From Colius striatus (taxonomy: Eukaryota; Chordata; Aves; Coliiformes; Coliidae): a stretch of 64,000 nt of DNA. How positions within the stretch are numbered: the first letter of the stretch is position 1; every line of letters starts with the position of its first letter. The position numbers and the translations under genes were made by a program. This document shows, in pieces, positions 30,161 through 43,500 of the stretch. The stretch spans positions 19,731,895 to 19,795,894 of the forward strand of contig NC_084767.1 of NCBI RefSeq assembly GCF_028858725.1, read 5' to 3'. The notes below the pieces were generated by a model that did no database searches, was not told where the DNA came from, and saw only the letters and a list, made by a program, of their open reading frames with translations.

Positions 30161-33100
30161 CCTTTTTCCCTGTTACTGAGCTACAGCTGAGGCTTCGAAG
30201 CTTTGTGACTTCTGTCTCTCATTGTTTTGCCTAAAATCTGAAGAAAGAGCAGTTCGTTGGCGTTTAAATACATGTGAAGAATAAACTTAATGACCATATT
30301 TCACTGGGCATTAAAGTGTTAGTCGTGAGTGCCTCCTTTTACTGCTTTGCCTTGTGATCCGTGCTGAGTCACATACCCTCACAGTGAAATGGGAAGAGCC
30401 TTCTGTGGTGAAGCTGAAGTGCACCCACCGGGTAACCGCTGATTGTTACTTATTTTTACTACTCTATCCTGGTGCAGCCACCAATGGCATGTAACAAAAT
30501 TAGTTGTGGTTTTAAATCTATCAATATCACCCTGTCTAGGGAAATCCAGTCAGCAAATCCTGCTGTGGACATGTAGAGCAGATAGGATTATGTAGATACA
30601 TCACAGAAAAACTGACCATTTCCTCAGGAGGCACAGAAATGGAGAAAGACAGGGCTCAGATGACAGCAGTAGCAGTTGCGTTGTCGTTTCTGTGTTTGCA
30701 GTTAGTCCTTTATCAGGCTGGAAGGGCTGATGAATTCCTTGGGTACAAGTGGAGCAGGAGCCCAGAAGTGATGCCTACTCTAGTGGCTGAGGCCCATGCT
30801 GCAGCCTCATGCCCAGGCTCGGTCCAGCTTACCCCTGTGTCTGCCTCCCATACCACAGCGTCTTCAGAGGACCATACAGGCCATCAGGATGTGCAGCACT
30901 GCATCCCTGGTGAATAATGTACTTTATTGTAATGTCGCTTGCTGAAGTAAAGCACAAAGGCTATCATCATGCCTGTGGCACCTGCCACGGTCCCTGTCTT
31001 TGTTTATGCTCAGCAGTGTCATCTGCTTTCAACTGTATGCAAAATTTTGGATTCACTACAGTTTATGTCCACAGGGAACATCAAAAAGTTTAAAGTAAGA
31101 GTTTAGTATTTGAGGTGACAGAGGAATTTATTACTAAGCAATTTTTTAATTATCAGTTGTCCTCTTTCTTTCCAGGACTTTTTTTTCCCCTATTATTCAT
31201 GAAAAAAAAGGTATTATGAGCTCTTATGTATGTGGAGCAGAGTAGAGATAAAATGCTGTTTATGTGATTCACATAGAACTCATGTTGACATCAGGAAAGT
31301 AAGACAATAAACTTTGGCCCTAGAGATATTATTTTGCATAATGTTCATTTAAGGTGGTGGTGTGGGTTTGTTTTTTTTTTCTCCTCAAGGCCACAGCTTA
31401 GTTACACAAAGTGGTTTTGTCTGCAAGTTTAGCACCTTGCCCTGTGATCTGTCTAATCTAAAGGGAACAGGGTGTGCTCTGTTCTCCTGCATGGATGGAA
31501 GAGTTCATGTGAAATTGCAGGTGCTGCAGAAAATGGAGTAGGTCCTGCTGCTGCTGAGTGAAAAGTAAATAATTGCTGGCATTGCATAGTAGACCTTCAT
31601 ACCCTTTCACATGACTACATTAAATAAAATTAATATTTTCCTGAGGCCAGACAAAGAATTTTGCTAGAGCCATGAACCTTCTTGTCTTTATCAAAATACC
31701 AGTTGTTAGCCTGTCCATCACAAATAAGCTGCAGGAGCTAGGACTACCGTGGAACTGAGAAAAAAGATGTCTGGGACTGTGAAGACACTTTGTGTGAAGA
31801 AGCACCTTTCCTTCACAGTCCTTTGCTATTCACTCTGTTTATCCCTCAAGTTTCATCAGTTTGTTTCCTGTTTTTCATGTAGGGGCAGGGGAAAGGCTGT
31901 GCTCAGACTATTGACTAGAATCTGTTTAGCTGGCTAAGCTCCTGGCATTGAGTGCAGGAAGAAGTGAGTGTGCCTTCCTGATTCAAGTGGGCTTTGTGGT
32001 GGACAGAGTTGGGGAAAACCCCAGCTGAGGTAGTTCAGCTGGAGCTTCCAAATGAAATTAATCCTTATTGCCGCTTCAATGTTGTTGCTGAGTAATGGTA
32101 ATGAGGTTTAGAGACAGCTGTGCACATATAAGCAGTTGCAATCCCATGCCTGATGTACCCTAACTCCTTATACACATGCTAGAACCAAAGGCTTGCTGCT
32201 TGAGCACACACATGCTTCTGCACACTGCTTCTGCAAGTGGGAGTCTCTGTTCTGAGTATGTTTTTCTTTGTTTTTTTAATTCATTTTGGCTCGGGAAACG
32301 ATTACAGTTATTTTGCTACAAACTCTCGTGTATGTAATCTTCCTGTAGTGAGATTACTGTATTTAAATTACAGTCCTGTAACAAGCCTCTCCAGCAAAAC
32401 CTATCTTGTGCACTAAACACGGTATCTCCTGAGTACAGCCTCCCAGAAAATATGCATATTTGTAGAACGGCATGAAATAGGGTGGTGGAATTACAGCCAC
32501 AGACAATAGAGATCAGTAACTGTGGTATAAGCTGCTTCTTGCAGACTTATACTTTAGGTAAATTAGTGTTTGAAGACTGAGAAGATCCCAGCTTTAATGA
32601 AAGACCTGTAGAGTGTGAAGGCTACATGTGATGTTGATGACTTAGTGCCACTTTGCTGAACTATGTGACTTTGTTGCAGTTCACTGGACAGTAAAATTAG
32701 ACCCAAATCCCAGGCAGTGAGCTGTGTAATTGGGCTCTGCTGGTGAAATTCTCTGGCTAGAAATCTATTTGAATTTGCTTAGATTATTAGAACTTAGTGA
32801 CAGCTGAGGTTGAGCTTTCATTAATTAGTTCTCCCTGCCCTAGGCATCTCAAGATTGTTTTAGGGTATCAGTTGTTTCAGCTTTACAGGACAAATTCATT
32901 CTCATCTGTAGTGGTGTGTGGTTTGATACAGGCAGTGGACTCAAGGGAAGGCAAGGCATTGCGGCTACACAACTGCTTCCTTCCTGCATGACTTTTAAGG
33001 GGCATTAGACCAAGAGCCTATCTGAGTGTTCCTAGAGGTACAACTTTATAAGGCACTAAATGCTCCCCAGCAACCACCATTCCTTTCTTGAGAAACCAGT

Positions 33101-36100
33101 TCCAGCTGCCCCCTGTAGTTGTCTGGACAGGGCATCTGGCTTTGCAAGAGGCTTTGAAATGGTTCCAAGACGGGAAGAGTAAAGATACTTGTGAAATTAG
33201 TACTTGGGTTATTTAGTGCTGATGCCATAATAATGCTTCTCAGTGCAGACTGTACATTGTACATTTTTTAGCTGTAACATAAAAAACACACTATAATTAC
33301 ACCAGTGTTAGTAACTGGATAATTCGAACCAGACTGAGAATAAAAGTATTAATCAAACAACTTTGGAAATGTTGGGAGAAGGAAAAAGGGAGGAGGGGAA
33401 GTAGACTGCTGAAGTAGGCTTTACTATGGCAGAACTTGTAAGAGAGAAAGAAAATCTCTTACAGAAGGGTGACTGAAACCAATGACTTTTGTTTGAGTTT
33501 ATTCCTGGGGTGCTGATGTGAGTCTACATGAGGTCTCAGTCTGCCTGTACAGTCTGGGTCCAGTGCAGTATAAGAGACAGGATTATCTGTGGAGTGGATT
33601 GCTTTGTTGAACAGCATCCATGAAATTGTAAAGGAACTGTCAAGTGTTGGATATATCAATTCTTGGTCAAAATGTTCTCTGGTGTGCGACAATTTTTATC
33701 TAAATCAGTGGAACATTATTTCCCCTTTCCATCAGTTTTTGGAAACCTGTAACCTTGTGTGGTACATTTGCTTTGGATTTGATGTTTTTATAGCTTTGGT
33801 GTTTTACACTTCCTTTACAGAAGGTGCATACCATTTTCTTTGCAGGAGCTGTGCTCACACTCTGTTACATGATGGAAAAAAAATGTTATCACGTGTCTTC
33901 TGTTTGAATTGTCTGCCTTGCACCTTGCCTATGCTCATGTGCTGAGGAGATGTGAAAGCTGCTCTTCCCCTTGCCTTTTTTGATGAAAATACATTATGCA
34001 CTTGAGTTATGAATAAAAGATCAAGGATAAATCTCTATAATGTTTTACTATGTACTTGCTAATAAACTCTATGAAACTCACACTTTTTTGCTAGCAGATC
34101 CTTTTCTTAGGGAGATTCTGCCATTTAGTGGGTTTTTCATGCTTTTTCTTCCAAGTGAAAGATTTGTTAGGGTTTCTTATTCCCACCTACAAGTGGATTT
34201 CAGCAGATGAAATCCAGAGATTTTCACTGTGTAATTCATGCTGCTGGATCAGTAGCTAATGTGTTATTTTAGGTCAGTTTCTTGGCAACTCAGTTTCTAG
34301 AAATACCTGAATGTTGTGAAGACTACTCTGCTCTAGGAATGTTACACCTGTTTTAGAAAAGTATCTGGGTACAAGATCTGTAACTTTGCAAGAGCCTGGA
34401 AGTTATTCCTGATAGGGCTCTATTACAGTTCTTTGCTAACGATTGAGGCTGGAAGTCTTCTCTGGGAGCATTAGCATCAGCCAACAGGATGTGGTGTCTG
34501 CTTTGCAGGAAAAGCACTGTCTTTTTAAGTTGCTCTGACAATAAGCCAGAATCAAGACTGTAGGAACATAACGGAAGATTGGTGAGGAGGACTGTAAACA
34601 TGCTCAAGTCACCTGCAGCTGGAGTGTCGAAAAACATTGATATCAACAATACTAATTGTTGCTTAGCCCTGTGTACTTGGCAAGTAGAACATCCTTGTTT
34701 AGATAACGTAGGCCTGTGATGGACCCAGAGGCACCTATCAGACATTTTCAAGATTCCTGCCTTGCTGTGGTAAAGATCAAAGCACAGTGGAAAACTACAC
34801 CTAAAAACCAATCCCTTAGAGGTGAAAGCAGCAGGTTTCAAGTCTTTGCCTTTTGGCTTTGCTGCTGGCAGGACTGAGCTCCATGGCGCTTCATCCTTTC
34901 TCACATACCTCTGCCTGTAGGCTGTTTTAGAGAACCTCTGTATCGTGAGGTAATGAGAATGAATTTGCTTTTGGCATTTTATGCAGTTCTGTGGTTGTTC
35001 CTGCACCCTGCCATTGTAAGCTCACACAGGGACCAATGCTTCTGCTGAAACCAGACAACTCTCTCTTCACCATGCCACCCTTCTCAGCAACTGTACTCTT
35101 CTCTGTAGCTTGAAGGAGATGTGCCCTGTCAAAATGTTGCATTATCCCGTTATTTAGATTTGAGGCTGCTGAGGAGCACTGAATGTTACAGGATATGTGG
35201 CTGAAGGATCCTTAGGTGGCACCTTGAAGTCATTGCTGAATCAAAGCATAAGCCTAGAACTGGAAGTACTTTCTTCCTTTTTTTTTTTTTTTAAACTATT
35301 GTGTGTAAAAATCACCCAGAGTGATGAAAGTTCCCATGTGGCTTTTTAGCTGAAATCTTTTCCCCCCTCCCCAGATTTACTCCTTCAGTTTCTGCTGGAA
35401 ATTATTGCCACTTCTCTGAGCACCTTGAAGTTCTGCACAGTGTTGCTAAATGCTGATAGCAGCTTTTACATTTCTCATTATGTGTGGGTGTCTTCATTCG
35501 TATTTATAGCTTATGTTTTCCCACTGCACGGTGTAAGGTAGTGTGTACATATACCTCTGCTACTACAGACCTAGCTGTATGCTGCCCTTTCTTTCTAACA
35601 TTCATTGCTGCTTCTTTTAAGACACTTGTTTTTTTAGAATCCACAGAAGTTGATGAAGTCAGTTGTCCCATGATTTCCTGAAAGCATGAATACTAGTTTA
35701 GCGCTTTGTCATAAGGAATGACCTCAGACTTGTGACTGATGTCACACCGTTGGTATATCAGATGTAAGCATAGCTCTGCTGTGACTCTTGGAACATACGC
35801 TCGAAGCTTGGGCTAAATTTTCCTCTAGCTGTATGGAAGGTTATGTAGGCATCTATTCAAAGTAGAACATGTTTCAACCTCCTCCCTTTGACAGATACCG
35901 CTTTTCCATCACAGTTGTAGCTGTTCTCCATATAAACTCTGTTGGTTTTGCAGCTGAATAGGTGAAAGCCTCAGCATAGTCCTGACCCATATTTTACATT
36001 TAGGTCACCTGTGTATTTGGCCCAGATTCTCAAGTTTCACTCCTCTCAGGCTGCATCTTGACAGATTTGACCAGTGGCTTATATTCAGCTGGGAAACATT

Positions 36101-37480
36101 CTGTGATGCTCTTACCACTAAGGTAATTTCAACAGGGGAAATTGTGTTACAGTAAAATGATTGGGGCATCCTGTGTAAAGAAATAACGGCTGGTGTTGAA
36201 TTTCTTTCATTTATTTTTTGAAAAGTGCAGATACATTTCCAAAGGTGTTGTGATTATAATTGTAAGGGTTTTGTTCTTTTCAAAGGGCAATTCTGATTAT
36301 AGTTTTTCAGACTTAGAGCTTGAATATCTCTATTCACTAATCACCTGGTGTCCATGTCAAAGGAATCACAATTTTTTGTAAGGCTCTTGTGTCACCACAC
36401 CATTCACCAAGAACCATCACATCGGACTTACTATGTTGTCTCCACATGGGCCCCAAAACTTCTACCTGGATGATCTTTTTCCCCCTGCCTTGGTGGTTTG
36501 GATTTTAATCATACTGTGTGATCCCAACCAGTTGAGGTGCTTGTTTGAACAAGATCAGCTTTTACTGGGAAAGGTGAATTGATTCTTCAAGTCCTACCAA
36601 AGAAGGCATCACTGGTTTTATGAAAATGGATTTAAATATTATTACAGCATATTAACTAACATTAATAACTAAAATATTTGAAAAAGCTGATGCAATGCTG
36701 CTTGCTTTGAGCAGGGGCAGCACTAATAAGCTTAAATCCCAAAGGAAGCTATCATTTCATCTGGCTGGTAGATGTTAAAACCCCTATGCATTGACTGTAC
36801 AAGACTCTTAAAGTAACAAAGACATTTAAGTTAGTTCTCACATCGCACCTTCATATCCTCCTTGTAAGGGTTATAGAGCACTTGGCAAGTCCTGTTTCAG
36901 CCAGCCTATCAGAATTGCAGGGGAAAATGAACGACATGTTGTCTTCAGTTTCTGAGACGCAATAAGCACTCTATGTGGCACCGAGATCGGATGGTCTGAA
37001 AATCAGAAATCAAATCCAGAAGTAAGAGACAGAACCTTGCTCAGGAGTCCAGCAGTTTCTTCAGAATTAGTGAATTAAGGTAAAAATTGTGGGTTTGATT
37101 AAGTGTTCACCTCTCAGATTTTAATTTGAAAAGTACATCTCTAAGTCTGCAAATTAATGTTTTTCTGCCTTAGCCTTGAAAATTGTACTTTTTACATTAG
37201 CATGTTGTTTTGTCTTTGTTGTTGTTTTTTAATTATAAACATTTTCAGAAGAATCTTGCTGAAGCACATACAAGTGTAGTCAGCAAAAACTATCTGTGCA
37301 TGATGACTTCTTCACACAAAGGCTGCACTCTAAAGCTATGCTTTCACGTTTTAGTTAATGTTTGAGCAAAAGGCTTTATTTATTATAAAGGGTTTATCAT
37401 GCTGAGTGACCTGTTTCTGCTCAGAGCCGATGTGTGCTGGGCATACAGCTGGACTTCCCTGATGCCGTTGCACGGCCAGT
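30161..37480. other. Intergenic spacer between the two CpG islands
   Basis: No coding exon, CR1 or RNA gene is supported. A poly-T tract lies at about 35278-35292. The longest frame is 217 codons on the minus strand (34353-35006) and matches no family I recognise. The spacer could contain upstream alternative KCTD16 leader exons, which sequence alone does not reveal. Confidence 0.55.
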
Positions 37481-38795
37481 TGCGAACCTGCCGGCAGCGC
37501 GCTCGGTGGTCGCGGCTTGGTGCGCTGTTTCATCAGCTTCATAGCTTGATTTCCGCGGACGCGTTGTGCCGCATCTAATTTAACCCGAAGCATGAGCTTG
37601 GCGTCAGGCGGAGTGGAGCGGGCCGGGATGTCCGGCTGAGCAGCTCGGAGCCCGCAGGCAGCAGCGACTGCAGGCTGCGCTCTGAGTCCCAGTTTCTCTA
37701 GAGTAGTTCATCTCCTTTCCCGCAGCGCTCTTCCAGGTGCGAGCAGCGGGCACCAGCGGGGACGCTCCTGCGCCATCATCGCCGCCGACGCGAGGTGGCG
37801 GTGCCGGCGCGCCCACAGCCGCGGGCATCGCGGGGCGGGCGCGGAGCCACGGTCGTTCCCTCCCCCCCTCTCCCCGCCCGTTAAGGACACGGCAAATAAA
37901 GTAGGTGCGGGGCCGCTTCTGCCACGCCGAGCCTTCGCTGGGCTCCCACCTCCTCCCTCCAGCGTCCCGCGGCAGTGGCGGATCACCTTCCTGCTGGCTT
38001 CTGGCCTTTCTGGGTCGCTGCTGGGGAGATGAGGAGTGCCAGCAGCGTGCCAAAAACACGGTCCTGCCTGAAAGCCACGGGCGGGCGTGCCGGGAGCCCT
38101 CACCCGCCGGGCGCTCACAAACTGCCCGCCTGCCTCGCCGGCTGAAACCACCGCCGTGTCTGCGCGGAGCCGGGAAAGGCACGTTTCGGCGACGGGCGGG
38201 CAGGGGACGGGCGCTGCCGGCTGGAGGGGGACGGAGAGGAAAGGAGCGGGGCGGAACTTTACCCGAACTCGAGCGGCGCCGGCGGCAGCAGCTCCCGGCC
38301 CCGGTCCCGGCAGCGGCGCCGGCGCTGCGGCGCCTGCCCCTGCGCTGGCCGTGGTGCCGGCGGTGCTGGCTCTGTCCACGGTGCTGGCGCTCGCGCTGGC
38401 CACGGCGCCGGCCACCGCGCTAGCTCGGTTCTGGCGCGGGGCGCGGACGCCCATCCCGGCCTGACTCCTTTAAGATGATGCAATCGGCATCGCCCTCCAC
38501 GCTCTTGTCCCCGCGCCGCTGAGTAGAGCAGCGCAGCGCGACTTAGGGACGCGGGAACGGCCCCACGACCCGGCCCGACGCAGCGGGGCGGGGCGGAGAG
38601 GAGCGAGAGCGGCCCCGCAGCGCCCCGGCCCCCACGGGGACATGGGCGCGCCGCCGGCCGCGCCACCCGGGTGGCTGCCGCCGCGGAAGCCGCCGGAGCC
38701 CGCCAGCCCTTAGCGCAGGCTGCGGGGTTTCTGCAAGTCATCTGAGCCAGCCGAAACGCGCGCCCCGCGCTCCCCTGCCCCTCGCGCCGAGCTCG
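37480..38795. promoter_or_regulatory. KCTD16: CpG island, probable KCTD16 promoter
   Basis: About 1.3 kb of GC- and CpG-rich DNA lies directly upstream of the KCTD16 leader. It contains GC boxes (38584-38594) and a TGATGCAAT composite element at 38476-38484. No TATA box is evident. Long frames across it on both strands (up to 248 codons) are low-complexity Ala/Arg/Pro/Gly frames caused by base composition, not genes. Confidence 0.8.
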
Positions 38796-38815
38796 GCCCG
38801 ATTTGTTGTGGGTTT

Positions 38816-38844
38816 TTGTTTGTTTGTTTGTTTGTTTGTTTTTT
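38816..38844 (+). repeat. (TTTG)n microsatellite
   Basis: About six uninterrupted TTTG/TGTT units sit at the downstream edge of the CpG island, probably within or next to the KCTD16 5' leader. Confidence 0.95.
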
Positions 38845-39086
38845 CTGATCCCCCATCGTGCTGTATGTGTTGGTTTCTCTCGTCACCTGCCACGGTTAAC
38901 TTTACTGCCACTCAGTTTAACTCTTGAGATCAACATGGATGTTGCTAAGAGCACTTTTCTTGCCTTTGCTGTCCCTTACTGGGATCGGATTTCATACTGA
39001 CTGGACTCTGTGTGCCTGTATGTGTGCTCGGAGTGTCTTGAGATTTTGCTTTCCTTTACAAGAGCTATGCATTAATTGTAACCAAG
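38845..39086 (+). other. KCTD16: Probable KCTD16 5' non-coding exon (3' part)
   Basis: A strong donor AACCAAG|GTAAGA ends this segment, placing the exon end at 39086. It follows the CpG island and precedes the coding exon, so it is best read as the end of a 5' UTR exon. The 5' end is unknown and may lie in the island. The 264-bp intron that would join it to an acceptor at 39350 is short but reasonable. Confidence 0.45.
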
Positions 39087-39350
39087 GTAAGACTCGTTGT
39101 TCTTGTTCCCTCATGTGCATGTCTAAATCAGATGTTTCTTTAAAGATGAAGTATGTATTTTCTTTTAAGCACTGGAGTCGTATGCAGTCCTTCCATTGGT
39201 TAGTAGTTGTGAAAACGAAGCATAGAACTTGGAAAAAATTGGACTTATTTAGCAGGAGATCAGGCTTTTTAAGCTGATCTGCTTTTCTCTGTTGCAGCTT
39301 CTGTGATGCTTAAAAGAATAATTTGTATCTTTTGTTTTCCCTTTTCACAG

Positions 39351-40514
<1,164 letters not shown>

Positions 40515-43500
40515 TAACTACCTGTTTTAAGCTGCTGTCTTCCATTGACTGTACAATTCTCAAGGCACAAAGAGTGCAAATGTCCTTGTGTCTGTCATGG
40601 ACTCAGGCTTTATTTAGATTGGGGCAGGGTGGGAGGGGGGAGCAGTATGCTTCGGTTTAAGCTTTCCAAATGTAAAGGAAGGCTGAACTCAATGGCATGG
40701 TCTTGGCTAGGTGGCAGCACAGACTGCCAAAAACCCCCCATCCCTATGGCTGAAGGATGCTGTGGTCTCCGACTGGGTAGATCAGCCGTCCGACTGCCTC
40801 ACACGCTTCCCGAGTACATGTGGGATGCAATATAAGCTTTGCAAACACACTGCAGATTTAATTACAGAAAATCTTCAAATGGGATTCAATTTACAATGGT
40901 AATAGCTGCTTGATAATAGTCAAGCACAGTCAGCCAAGCCATCTGTCAACAAACCTGACACACTTACACACAGGGAAGGGAAAACAAAATCTTGTCCCCC
41001 TGGCTGCTTTTCAACAGGAGGTCTTCTCAAAGCCAGCAATTTGCTCTGAAAGGAGGGCTCAGAGCAGAGAGGCAAGTTGCTGTGCCCTGTTATGCAACAT
41101 GCCTATGAAAAACAAACTATCCTCATAATGAGAAGTATCTGCCCTGCTTACCGCAATCACATCCGATCACATACTGTTGTGGTAATTTTAGCTGATAGCT
41201 CTAGCAGGCTCATTAACTTTCTAAGTTGATATTCAGGTAGAGACACTGTTACCAATGGTAACACGAGGGTAATTTTGATTCTATAATTCTCTATCAGAAA
41301 ATCATTCCACAACTGCGGTGCTTAAGTATTTGAGAGGTTCATGAGGCTGTTTTCCTCCATTTTCATTCCAAGAGAGTGAAGGATGGAACATTTCCTCAGT
41401 GCATTTGTAGAAATGGACTTCAGACAGCTGCTGCTTTGGCCAGTGGGGTTTAGAGAAGATTTGCCAGCAGACCTACTGCACTGCGTGCAGTTCTTAGTTA
41501 GCAGGCTTAGTAGCATGGAGAACTGACAAAAGTTTTCAATGAAAGATATATCAGGAAGTGAATAGTTTGTGTGTAATACTGGATTCAGCGCCATCTACTC
41601 TTGTGTCTGGACTAAACAGGCAGTCAGCCCTAATCTGCTTATGCAATGATGCTTAAGTTAGCATCGTGAAAAGCCATCTGTAGTTTTGACATGCAAAGAT
41701 TTACTTAAAATTAGTTTTCTAGATGGATTTCTTAGCAAAATTCTGAGGTCATGAATCTACTTACATTCTATCGGGGATGGGTGATTTCTATTATTAGGCT
41801 TCTTCTGTTTGAAATCACGATGTTTCATACAAGTAATAGGAAGACAATTAATATAATTAAAGGAATGGATTGGAATAAATTGTGTTTGCATTTATATTTA
41901 AAATCAGGGGGGAAAAGTTCCTCATGGGCACAAAGGTTTGCTAATTTGCTAAATGAAGAGAGGATGAACTTAAATTTTGCATGAATTAGCAAAGTCAGAC
42001 TCTCGGTTTTCATATAACTCAAATTTTTACCTTCAATGAGTGCTCATTGCTTCCATATCGTTACAGATAGTGTTAGGTACCAAGAAAAGTACCTTAGAAA
42101 TTTTGGAGAGCAGAAGTCTGTAGCAGGTGTGACAAAATCTTCTCTCACCAGTGCAGGGACAGTCCAATCCAACTAATGTTCCTGGAAAGTTCAGCAGGCT
42201 TTGCATTTGGATCATGTTAGTTTTGTGGATTTTTGACATTGATGCAGTTTTAGAGATGGATTTTTTCAAAGTGTCCTTCTTTAGTTAAAAGTGAAAACAA
42301 TGTCAAATCACTGTCTTTTCTCTCAATCTGATTCATTTGGTTACATTTTGTGCAATTTGCTGCTTGCTGTGACAGAGCTGCTCGTGAGCTGCAGAGGTTC
42401 TCTGGCCAAGTGCCTGGGGTCTGGCTGCAGCCACTCAACCTGAAAGCAGGCACAGTATCTACAGAACTGACATGAAGCAAAAGAATCTAATTTCCAAATT
42501 TTTCAAAATAATTTCATTTGCAACTTTGAGGACCAATAAAAGTGACATCTGGGTTTCTAGTGGAACATTACGACTTGTCTGCAGCTGCTTAGCCATAATT
42601 ATTTAATTAGAAGCTGCCAACTGTGTCTATATAAGCATTAATTCATCAAGCTCTTTTGATCAGGTTAATGGGCCTAAACATGGGAGGTGTCTAACACAAC
42701 AAGTTAGGCAGATACAGAGGTGGTCTTTGTAAAGCTGTTTGGTAGCTCCTGTGAAACACAGTTAGAGGGACCCTTCAGAGCTGAGAAAGGATGATTACTT
42801 CCAAAGGAGAAAGAATAGAGGCAGGAATATTTTTTTGATACACCAAATACATTGTATGCTCCAAATATTATTCAGAAGGCAAATGCCTGTGATTGGCATG
42901 AAGATAAAAGGCATTCTTCACGTGCAAATCCTTTTGAAAGTAGATCAGGTCAACCAAAGGGTGACGTAAGCTGTGCAGCTACTCACATGGGTACAGTGTG
43001 TGCTGTTAACAGAATTGCACAATGAATATTGTATGACGTTTTCTCCCCTTGTTCAAATTTAGGTCCTATTAAGGGTAATGGGAGATTCGTGTTCTCTGTG
43101 GAGGAGGTTTTCCCGAAATGCAGGGTACACAAAAAACATCCACTACAGCAAACCTGCAGCTGTTTTGTTGAGTAGGTGGCAGGATGGGCTGCAAAGCCAG
43201 CACTCAGGATGACAATGCAATCATTGGAGTGCAGCTGTGCTCCACTCTAGTTTCAAGTAGACTGATGCAAAGGAGGTTTTGGAGACAGGTTGTGTGGATA
43301 TGTTAGGGTCATAATTAAAGAGTTCTTTGAAATACAGCTCCTGCATGTTGAGTAGATAGGAGTCACAGCCTGACTCTTGCTTATTGGTGGAGCAGGACTT
43401 GAGGAAACACAGTGAGGTTCTGCTCATGCGTTTTCTTTCCTTCAGTTTCTCTTATGTCAAATATATTTGCTTAAATTTCATACTGATTGTGTGGATTTCT

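Noticed and set aside
37604-38741. Frames of up to 248 codons across the second CpG island
   Set aside because: Same composition effect: Ala/Arg/Pro runs, simultaneous open frames on both strands and no domain.
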